Made by a program: the position numbers and the translations under genes. A model generated the notes under the pieces. The model was not told the origin of the DNA and did not search any database. It was given only the letters and a program-made list of their open reading frames with translations. Shown piece after piece: positions 35,579-46,116 of a stretch of DNA of 64,000 nucleotides. The stretch is from positions 372,001-436,000 of the forward strand of contig BDSL01000058.1 in assembly GCA_003116995.1 (NCBI GenBank). The letters are read 5' to 3'. The DNA is from Yamagishiella unicocca. Lineage: Eukaryota > Chlorophyta > Chlorophyceae > Chlamydomonadales > Volvocaceae. Every line of letters begins with the position of its first letter. The stretch's first letter is position 1.

Positions 35579-36691
35579 TGCTCCCTCGCGCTCCTCCATC
35601 GTGCCCTCGCCTGCCAGAGCGGCACGACAATCGATTTGTTTTCGACATCAGGAAACCGAACTGAACTGAAGGCCCAGCTTGGATGGCGATGGCACTGCCC
35701 GACACATCATCGGCGGCGCCAAATTACTCCGGCTACTGGGCTTACCTAGACTCACTGGGGACTACTAGCGACCAGTTGATGCTCCCAGGCCAGGCCGTCC
35801 TTCCCCCCCAGTATCCGCCCAGGCGGTCACATACCGCAGCGACCGCCTGCCGTGCAGAACGGTGGTGATCAGCCACTACGGTTCAGGACTCCATGTGGAT
35901 CAGGCTTCACTGCTAACGGCATGCATGCCTGCTGTGTGTTTTGGCGACGGCGTTGCTGGTGGGTCTCCGCACAGGCTTCAAATGTCGGGACCTCGAGGCG
36001 AAAGCTATACAGAAGAGCAGAAACGCTTACAGCTCAAACCGCGAAAGAGCCTGGCATCTTATCATATCATGAGTCATCCGCGGAGGTATAGGCTTCAACA
36101 TGATCAGTTGACGTTTTCCGGTACTAGTGCCCGCCAAAAACACCGCAGGGTTCGTTGTACGGGGCAATGCCATGAATCCAAAACCTTAAGGGCAGGTAAA
36201 CTATCTGTACGCTTGACATGTCATTGGTATGGCGAGTCCTCAGGACCTCTACAATTAATAGATCCATGACATCAGGGCACCTATTATCCTTACTATGTTA
36301 CCATCCATCCCATTATCCCTGCCGACACTTAGCATGCGTATCGAATTTAAACATGCGTATTGAGTTGAAAGCTAAAGGTTATGAATAAATTTCCGCATCC
36401 GAGCTTTCAAGCAGAGCATAAACACATTGCACGGATGTCCGAAGAATGGTCTTCATCTTGCCTTGGCGAGTGCATTTAAATGCCTACACAGCGAGCCCCA
36501 CGGGCTCACGGAGCCATGATGTCGACGCCGTATATAGTACGGCATCAAAGGGATGCTTGAGCTGCAACGCAATTGAACGACGGGTAAGAAGGATGCAAGA
36601 AGCTGCCTCGCACGCATCTGGATGATGTGGCACAATATGCAACGGAAACGTGCACTACGCGCACGCCACATACCTGGGATCAATTTCGGGC

Positions 36692-39003
36692 TCATAATAT
36701 CGTGGCAGATATGTTGCGCTTGACTGCGGGCAACATAGGGTGAAGTGGATTAAGGGGCTATGGATGTGCAATCGGTAATGGAGACACGCGCAGTGAACCG
36801 AGACAGGCGTTCCGGCAACTTGTTTTCTACCGTCCCTGGGCCCCTGCCACTTTACGATGGGTCCCTACCGCACGTACCATTGGTAGAAAACCAGTAATCA
36901 GACCTGATGTTGCCCAGGTCTCGGTACCTGCACACGACCATCTTGCATCCCCCAGTGTAAGTTTTACCGAGGATCACCAACGGAGTGTCTGCGACAGCCA
37001 CTCCGCAGCCGAAGACTGAGCTTCCCGCCCAAACCTGCACAAACACAGTAAGAGAGACCGTCAGCCACTGCACAAACACCTTTACAGCGCCGTCATCAGC
37101 AGCGGCAGCAGCAGCACTACAACCGGTTCCAATCGTCGGCTTACCAGTTGAGTGAAATGTCCGATGCCCTTCGGCCAGTTGTCCGCGTACGCACGTTTCG
37201 CATTAAAATTGTAGTACTGCACTTGGCTGTACCAGCCTTTCACCGAACCAAGGCAGGTTGCGGGAGGCTTTGGGTAACCGATGTCCTGCGAATCGGTTGT
37301 AGCTGTCAGTTACCGGGCCGTGTCCGGCCGAACAGCAAGGACCACACAAGCGGTGACGTGCAGGGCCGCTCGCAGTAGATGGCACAACCCACGCCCTCAC
37401 CTCCCTACCACGGGTCTTTCCCTCACCTCCCTGCCACGGGTCTTCCTCGAAACCCACCTGCATGAGATTCTCGCCGTAAGTGGCGTGCACCAGCTGGCAA
37501 CCCTTCGCCGCCAGTGCCTGCGCATACTCCGTCGACTGCTTGGCGAGTTCGGGGCTCCACGCCAGTACTTGCGCCTGGTGCCGTGTGCGGTATATGTTTG
37601 TGGCATTAATCACCGCCAGGACATCGGGGCAGTTGCCTCCTGCGGAATCCAGGGAGAGATGGGCAATCAACGTGGAATGGATTAATACGACCTTCAGTGA
37701 TATGTGAATCGTGTCGCGGAGTCGAAAATATGTTCAAAGACGTAGGGGCTGTGAAGATTACGTGAATGCACGGGATTATTTGGAGTGGGGGAATAAAGAG
37801 TTTGTTTCACTAACAATACTATTAGGTACAAATATGCTCGAGGGCGGGGCATGAGCCCCCCAAAAGCAGGGCATGCAGCGCGCCCGAATAGCGACAATAA
37901 ATCGGAATGGCCTGCGGGCAATAGCCCGGTAAGTTACGATGGGTTATCCAATGTCCAGATTTGGGTTAACCGCCTAGTTATAAAGGTACCCCGCGGGTAG
38001 AAAGCTGCCGCCCGCCATTCGGAGGCTTCCTATGAAATCTTCGCAGCTTACCGCCGAAGGGATCTACGGGAGCTGGCGGGGGCGAGGGGGGCACCGGGGG
38101 CGATTTCTCGGTGGTTGTCGTCGTGGGCGGTGGGGGCCGGGGCGGGGTTGATGTTGGAGGGGGAGGGCGGGGCGGGGGCGATGGTGGAGGAGGGCGGGGT
38201 GAGGGCGACGGTGGAGGAGGGCTGGGTGAGGGCGGGAGTGATTGGGAAGGCGAAGGAGGCCGAGACGAGGGTGGAGGTGATGGTGACGGTGGAGGCGGCC
38301 GACGCGAGGTCGGTTGTGGTGGTGAAGGTGAGGGAGGAAGCATAGGTGGACCTGGTGGTGGTGGGGGAGAAGGCGGCGGAGGGGGAGGGGGAGGGGGAGG
38401 CGGCAGAGAGGGCGGAGGAGGGGGCGGAGGAGGAGGAGGAGGAGAGGGCGGAGGAGGAGGAGGAGGAGAGGGCGGAGGAGGAGAAGGAGGAGAGGGCAGA
38501 GGAGGAGGAGGAGGAGGAGAAGGCGGCGGCGGAGGAGGAGGAGAGGGCGGAGGAGGAGGAGGAGGAGGAGGAGAGGGCGGAGGGGGAGGACGCGGAGAGG
38601 GCGATTGAGGCGGCGGCGGTGAGGGTTGTGGAGAGCGCGTGGGGGGCTTAGGAGGACGGATTGCGGGGGGGGACCGGGGGCGTTTGGGAGGCTTGGGGCT
38701 GCTGGGTTCGTACGGCGGCCACTCGGGCCACTGCTCCTCAACGACCACAGCTTTTCCCTGCAGCCGGCGGCGGCCACCAAGTACCTCTGTACCTGGAGAA
38801 AAGAATGCCGTGCATACATGGTATGTGAGCTGTTGTCGGCGAGAGCTGGTGGTCAAGGCAATGCTACACATGTCGGTTAACAGCCGGTTGCATCTGGATG
38901 ACTTCATAAACTTACTGCCCATGAAGTGTTCCTCGGCGACTGCTGCGATGAAAAGCGAGCCTAGAATGAGTAGTACTAATGTATGCGGAGCTGGGTGCGA
39001 CAT
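36692..39003 (-). CDS. CAP gene 8: long polyproline rod plus CAP/SCP domain
   Basis: Exons in coding order: 39003-38916, 38792-38052, 37639-37458, 37285-37145, 37034-36878, 36723-36692; 446 aa. The signal peptide starts MSHPAPHTLVLLILGSLF. Exon 2 has LGGRRRLQGKAVVVEE and then a 200-residue rod with the purest SPPPPPP runs in the cluster, typical of pherophorin-type linkers. The CAP domain (about residues 277-436) has VHATYGENLMQ, WYSQV and GHFTQL then VWAGSSVFGCG. The exon sizes 182/141/157 and the last exon (VKRNISATIL) pair it with gene 7. The intron 3 donor is flanked by a short CACGGGTCTTCCTCGAA piece that also occurs in introns on the right of the window. Confidence 0.87.
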
Positions 39004-41479
39004 TGAAAGCACCCAACGCTGGCCATTCTGGCCCCGCATGTCGACCGTCAGATGCGTCGCTGCTCGCGCACTGGGCGGCTTGTGCTTTCGTCTAATGTAG
39101 CGTTGCAAATCGTAAATGTATGCTTCTAATGCTATATTTTCCAGACGCCACGCACGTGTTTGTACGTGGGTCACCCGGCGTGGCCGAGGCTGCACTATAT
39201 GTGAATGCAGCCCGTCTGATATGGCAAACAGGCTGGGAATATACAACCAAACCTATTATAAGTTCACAATTTTGTTCTGGCTGCGTATTTCCTCGACGTC
39301 GTCCGACAGCGCTACTGGCATAGCCCCGCTACTGCGCTCATGACACAACGATCTTGACAGTTGAAATTACGCCATCGGACACCAAATGACAATAATTGAA
39401 GGACTCCGTGCTATTCATTTTGGTATGCGTACCAGAATGCCCAGTCTGTAAACTTCACGTAAATAACGGCATTCCGAACTGTAGTCGGTACGCTTCCAGC
39501 AGCGACGGTCAAGGCAACGTTTTCACAGGGCAGCAGTGCGCTCTACTCCAATACGCATTATGGTCGACGTAGGAACCGTCCGCACCACTTGACGCACGCA
39601 ATCCGACACCCCTTGTCGATTGCCAAATCATACCGTTAATAATGGATTGCGTCCATTCTGCCTCCGGGACTTCTGCCTCACCGATTCCCAAGTCCCCCAC
39701 CAATGATGCTCCTCAGGGTGTGCGGTTCCTTACATCCACCAACAGCAAATCTCGGGCGTTGGTGTTGGCCACCGTAGGCCATTGATGGGGCATGGAACAC
39801 CCTGCTTCCCTTATGCCGGTTTTCTCCTAGGGGCCCGTGCCTCTCCAGTATGACGCAGCCGTGTCCAGGAACGTCATGCTAGGCCTCTGCAGAGGGTTGG
39901 TTATTTCGCGGTTGGACAAGCGATTCCAGTTACGGATCCTCGGCGATCTGCAAGTGCCTTCCCTTTTCGAACTTTATTTTCCGATAGCATGTTCCCTAGC
40001 TCTGACTCGAAATCACATTTTAGGATTCAGTTACAGACAGATGGAAAACAAAGGACAATATGCATGGAACGGTCACTCTCTCCGTGTGTAACACCACGCA
40101 CGTGCCGCGAGCGGGGCCAGATGTGCTAGGCACCTCGCCAGATGCCTGTCAGCGACTTTCGAAAAAGATGCATTGTAAAACACCATGCCAACCAGAAGAA
40201 AACCAATTGAAGAAACCTCACGACCTTCCACAAACCAGCTGCATACACAACGACGCTCTTAACCTACGGTGAGAACTAAACGACAAGATCCTTCCCTCCC
40301 CCGTAATCAAAAGGATTCGTTTAGACAAAAGGTTATAACCAGTACTTCTGCCTATGAATCATCACCTCCCCTCACGTCCCTCCTCATCTGAGCCAACAGC
40401 AATGCATGAAGGTACGTCTTCCGATGACGAATTGCCAAACATATTGCGAAATATATGACAGCACAACACCTCGCGACAACATATTTAAACCACCGAATCA
40501 TTAATCCCTTCTCTCCTATGCGCCGGGAAATATGCTAAGAGATGGACCTCAGCGCGGTGACTGGGTCCAACTGTCCTCTTCGACCGTCCTCAATCTACTC
40601 CGTTACTATGTCGGAACAAGACGCATCGATCAAGGCGCCAAGCCGTTGAATGCATAGAATGAAAAGGCTTACTCTCTGATTTACCTTTCTACTAACAGCA
40701 ACCGATGGAGGCGATACGAACCTGATTGAACGCAGTTTCCGCGTCCGGCAAGTGGTCCATCGTCAATTGGTGGCCAGGGTAGATGCAGCCGGATTGGGCC
40801 AGCATTCCGAATGCTCTCAAGGGAAGGCAGCCAGATCGAGCCGGCATTCCGAGTGTTCTGAACAGAAGCGGTTGCGAAGAGGCCTCCAGATGTCGTGCGA
40901 AAGGGCCTCAATGCACATCGAAGACGGTAGGTAGCTCACGCTCAACACATACGAAATAAATACCCGGCCTGCACTAGTACAGTACTACACTCATCACTAC
41001 AGCGTGCGCGTGCGCGCGCGCCAACTAGCACACACACACACATAACACGATCTCATACGGCTCAATGTTTCATATGTTATCTTAACATAGGCAGATGAAC
41101 GAACGGAGGCGGCTCAGTCTCACTAACCAACGCACTAGGTAGACGCCTCGCTTCACCATGACGCCGCCCGCACTTGTTCGTGCCGTCAGTCGTGTCGAAA
41201 CCATGATGCGAAGTCCCGACGAAGGTCAAATACATTCCACGTGGCATGGAAGCCTTTGTTGAGCATAATCTGTAAAAAGAAATGTTTCAGGCCGCTGCTG
41301 CCGCTGCTGCTGCAGGCCGTTCCGCGGGCAGGGGTCACCGACTCCCCACTCCGCATTCATTCCGACGGCCCGCTGGGACCATTGATGACGTGGCCCCAGT
41401 GTCCGTAATCGCCTGTACATGCCAGGTTTTCTCGCCCGGACCAGCGAGCTGTCCTGGCCGTACATCCGGGTGTACGACC
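39004..41479. other. intergenic between CAP genes 8 and 9
   Basis: No gene recognised. The sequence is AT-richer than the genes around it. Confidence 0.5.
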
Positions 41480-43895
41480 TCAGATCACCGCCGCCGAGGT
41501 GTTCCGTAGCACTGCGAGCAGAGAGGACAGTTCGGAGTCAGCGTGGTGAGAGAAATCGGAATCGAGGTGCCAAGCGAAGGACGGGAGCTGCTGCTAAAGA
41601 CGGGCTCGGGCGCAACAACCGTGGTTGCACAGTGAGGTCAGCTATGTGCGAAGGAGGGGCTGAAGAGTCCAAACCCCGTGACACGGGAGCGGGGGTGCTC
41701 CCTGGCGACTGAAGAAGCGACATCGCGTAGCCCTGCGGGTCAAAGGTGGCCGGATCCGGATCCGGCAGCGGCGCCGCGCACAAGCGGCCTGCAGGTGCAC
41801 GCTCCTGACGCCGCTGCGTGCCCCGTCCCTCAGCCTCAGCCCGCCAAGCAACTGGGAACACTCCGTGCGTTTGTGCCTCAACAATGTCCGCTGCAACTCA
41901 CCGTTCTTTAAAAAGGACATATCAGAGGCTACGTTGCCGTACGTCTTGAACCGGCACACCACCATCCTGCAGCCGCCGTCGTACTTCCGCCCGAACATGG
42001 TCATGGGCACGTTAGCAACGCCCACTCCGCAGCCAAAGGACGACGAACTGCGCCAGACCTGTCGTACACGCCGCCGGGGGGGTTCATTGAGCTTAATTTG
42101 GGGGGCTACGTTACACGCGGCCCACACGTTCCCACGGCACTGTTGCGCCTGTTGCTTTCACAGCGCACGACTATTGGCTTTACTACGATTTTTAATACTC
42201 GCCAGAGGTACCGTTTTTTAAGCTGTTCTAATCATTCAACTGTGTCATACGGCGCGGAATCGGTGGCACTGCAGGCACCAAGCAGGTCTCAGAACAGCGC
42301 AGCTCATCGTTTAGAGTCGCTCTCAGGCCAACACCCGCAGAGCCATCGGTACTACGATAGCAGGTACGGGGACTTACCAGCTGCGAGAAGTGCCCGATCG
42401 GGTTGGGCCAGTTGTCGTAGAACGGCTGGGCAGCGTCGAAGTCGTAGTACATCACCTGGCTGTACCACCCTTTGATCGCCCCCAGGCAGGTGTCGTCCGG
42501 CTTGGGGTACTTCATCACCTGCGCAGCCACAGCGGTGACGCACAAAGGGAGCGCGGGGGCTCCGAGTCAGTACGGTGAGCTTGCAGCACCCAAACCAGAC
42601 AGAACACGTTGCACACAGTTCCGCCCGAGGACCATGCGGTCCGGTCCCGACAAAGCCCTGCCCCGGCCCCCACACGCACAATCACACAAAATGGTAACCC
42701 AGCACTACACAGCTAAGTGAAGGCGCCTCCACACACACCTGCATCAGGTTCTCGCCGTAGTCCTTGCCCCCGGCGTGCTTTAATTCGCAGTCCCGCTCTG
42801 CCAGCGTCTGCGCCCACTCCGTGGATGCCTGGGCCAGGGCGGTGCTCCAAGCCAGAGGGGGAGCCTGGTGCCGGGCTCGGTACATGTTGGTGGTGTCGAG
42901 CACCTCCTGCACGTCCGGGCAGTTGCCACCTGGGGAGTGCAGGGAGGCCGGGTGGGTGGATACGTTGTACGGCGATGCAAGGACAGCAGGCGAGGCGGGT
43001 GGAGGACGCGGGCGGGTGGAGAGAACAAGGAAATAACAGACGGCCGTTGCTAGTACACGGCTTGCGCCGGGAAGGAGGGTTACGACCCTCCACCACCAAG
43101 GCATGCCACCAAGGCATGTAAGGTGAGGTAGCCTGTCCTCAAGCGAGCTGTACAGCCCGGTCTTTGTCGATCGCGCCTTGTCGTCCTCACCTCCGAGGAG
43201 AATGTTGCCACCGCCACCGGCGGCCTTTGGAGGCGGCGACGGAGGCGGTGACCACCGTGGTGACGACGGCGTGCGTGGGGGGGGAGGCGATCCGGACAGC
43301 GGCCGGATGGAGAGTTGTTGTCGTGGCGAAGGGGGCCGCGGTCGCGGCGGTGACGGCCGAGGCCGGGGAGATAGTTTGGGTGGGGGAGTCGGGAACTCAG
43401 GTGGAGGTGGAGGTGGTGGAGGCGGAGGTGGCGGAGGAGGCCCTGGAACAGCGACGGGCTTGGCCGGAGCTCTGGGAGACTTGGATTTCCGCTGAGACAG
43501 AAGAGAAACAGGAGGCGGTCTCGGTCGGCGCGGAGGCCGTGGGGGCTGCCGAGGACGCTTCGGCGTTCGGGGGCCGAGAGGCGAATCGGGCGGCCAAACG
43601 AACGAATCTTCCTGCGCCTGGCGTCGTTCGCCCATATTCATTGAACCTGGATAGAGCAAAAAACAGACGCTCAGGGATAGGTACAGATCGGACGCGGTCG
43701 TTTTCTTACACTTCCGCATGCCAATCAGCCCAGCAACCAAATCTACGACGGAGTTCAGCGCAACGTTTCACATTGAGATCATTGAACTCATAATTTTTAC
43801 GCAGGGCACTTACGGTCGCCTATGCGTGCATTCTCCGCCGCCAAGGAGAGGAGGGCGCCGCTGATGAACAGCAACGTTACTACGGAGACAGCCAT
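41480..43895 (-). CDS. CAP gene 9: secreted proline-rich rod plus CAP/SCP domain
   Basis: Exons in coding order: 43895-43814, 43646-43191, 42929-42739, 42518-42378, 42058-41902, 41511-41480; 352 aa. The signal peptide starts MAVSVVTLLFISGALLSLA. An ATG three codons upstream (43904) is the alternative start, and the 82-nt exon length shared with other copies favours 43895. Exon 2 starts GSMNMGERRQAQ and then has a rod with a 14-proline run. The CAP domain (about residues 180-342) has KHAGGKDYGENLMQ, WYSQV and GHFSQL then VWRSSSSFGCG. Exon 3 is 191 nt (as genes 2, 3, 5, 6) but exon 4 is 141 nt (as genes 7, 8), so it looks intermediate. The last exon encodes VLRNTSAAVI. Confidence 0.87.
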
Positions 43896-46116
43896 GTTTG
43901 CCATGAATACTTGTACTGAGCGCTGATTACAGATAATATCAATGAAGTTATATGCGGCCACAACGCGCGCCTTGCTGGCAACGTGATTTGGTGGCCTGCA
44001 GGCGACACACGGGCCCCGTGTTGTTTTCTGCGTCACCTATGTGGCACCAGTCAGACCTGTGCGGAAATGTTTTCTTAGGGGGTAGTCCAGCAGAATATAC
44101 TCTCGGAAGCCCTGGTCAGAGACCGTTACAGTACGGCATGCATCGAGCGCCCTTTGCTGACGCGACGGTAAGTGCCAGCATATGACCGTCTACGAATAGG
44201 AATTTTAAACATCTAGTCGGCATGCGCCTTGAAGCTACCGCAGATGCTGGTCGTAGCTGTTGATTAGTGGGAGATCCTAACACCTGCACTTTTAATGGTT
44301 ATTTGGATCTAGGCTGTCTGTGTCACGCGCAGGTTTCGGAAGCCTAGAGAAGCTACCCGACCCTACGAATGCCTGCGTGGATGCGGCAAGCAGAGAAGGG
44401 CAACGCACATATCATGCATTGTCCCAAGGCTATGAAGGGCGATGGCTGCGCGCGCCGTTACGAAGTCCCGCAAATTTGGTGTCGTCCCAATATCGGCTTC
44501 CGTTAGTCATCTGCTCATCTTCCCTGCCCTCCCTTTGCACATCCTTCGTATACTTTCTTCCTCGCATTGATTGCTTCTGCACCCATGACGACCCATTTCA
44601 TCTCCCGAACCTCAGACGCCCGCGGTCATTGAGTGGTCGTCGAGCAGCCGCGCCCTTGCTGTACTTCGAGACTCGTAGCATTGCCTGCAACTGCCGCGTT
44701 GAAGCTAGGCCAACTACCTTCTAAATTGCCCTTCACGATCATTCTTAGGGACGCAGCCGCCGCCCGCCCGCTGGTCTTCTGTACTGGCGACCCTCCGCCG
44801 GACACACCAGAAACCTCACGCCGGACAAGCGTTTCTCCGCATAGAAGACCCTGCACCGCGCACGTGAATCTCCGATTCACAGTGAAGCTAAGCTCTTCGC
44901 TTCAGCTTCATGCACCTTCACCGCACGCTGAACGAACACTGCCGAATAGCTCCAGGGTGGGGACGGGTGCGGGGCCCTGCAGCTGTTGCAGGTGGTCGCC
45001 GTACGTGTGTCACCCTTTGACGCGGAACGATTGACTTCGCAGAGCGCTGACGCGGACAGCCTCCTCCGGTCAGCAGCACGCCAGCTCACCCAGGCAAGAG
45101 GAATGGCAGCAGGGCACTGATGACCGAGCCGGCGTGTGACGACGCCGGCGGATACACACCGGTGGATCCCGTCTCGTCGCTGACCTGACTAACCCATGTA
45201 TGCAAACGCTCCACGTTCAGTGTGCTGACTATCCCATGTATGCAAACGCTCCACGTTCAGTGACCAAGGGAGAAAAAGAGAGTGAGGAAAGGGCTGACAA
45301 AAGACGACGCAGGAGCGTCGCATATCCATTAGCTAGGAAACTAGCAAGTCGACAAAATTCATAAGGAATTGGGACACACCGCAAGGAACGGGGGCTTGGC
45401 GCAGATGCGTCGTCGCGCTCAAACCGTGCTGCCGCCACAGCCGCCGAACGCAGTTAACTTGTTAAGGTTGCGCTGCGGCATTTGAACACACACGCCGGAA
45501 TAACATTACAGTGCTTCGCACCTGATAAGGAAGCCGGAAAAACAACACCCCGATTGTCGCGTCCTGCGTTTTGTCTTGCCCAAGGCTGTGCTGTACCTGT
45601 GGCGTGCTTACTACGCTGTTTCGCACCTTTCGGCACGGAGTCACGCACAACGTCCCTGCCAGCGCGTCATGCAAAAATTGTGGGCCCAATACTTGTATAC
45701 AACTGATACGTTACGCTCTAGTCAGGACCCGCTCTGCATATGCTCACAGACAAGACCCTCTCTCTCTCACACTCTCCCCGACTCGCAACGACGCAGGCTC
45801 CGTGTAATATAATACCGACCCTCTTTGTTGCTGTGTGTCCGTACTCTCCCAAAACGTGCGCTGATGGACGAGAACGAGAGCCAGACTCCGGGTACACACC
45901 TACCAGGCAACCAACATGCAAGGATGACCAGCTATCCAGCGGGCCGTACTTCCACACGCCGGCCCGCCAGGCCGTCCCTCCCCCCTGATCTCTCCCCGCA
46001 AAGACTTCTTCCCTCCTCCCAGCCCCACCCCGCCCCAGCCAGGCTCCGCCCCAAACCCATCCTCAGCCAGGGTCTCCCCCGCATCAGCCCGCCCCACTCC
46101 TCCTCCTCCCGCCGGA
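43896..46116. other. boundary stretch between the CAP cluster and the GC-rich right part
   Basis: No gene recognised. A 40-bp direct repeat containing CCCATGTATGCAAACGCTCC occurs at 45193 and 45233. Confidence 0.5.
45193..45262. repeat. 40-bp tandem duplication
   Basis: Two copies of a unit with ATGCAAACGCTCCACGTTCA spaced 40 bp apart. Confidence 0.85.

Larger units (their letters stand above)
34395..36691. other. intergenic between CAP genes 7 and 8
   Basis: No gene recognised apart from a tandem repeat at 35475-35578. Confidence 0.5.

Noticed and set aside
38111..38651. Gly- and Glu-rich + strand open frames opposite the rod of CAP gene 8
   Set aside because: They are mirror images of CCN codon runs on the - strand, with no start, splice or domain support.
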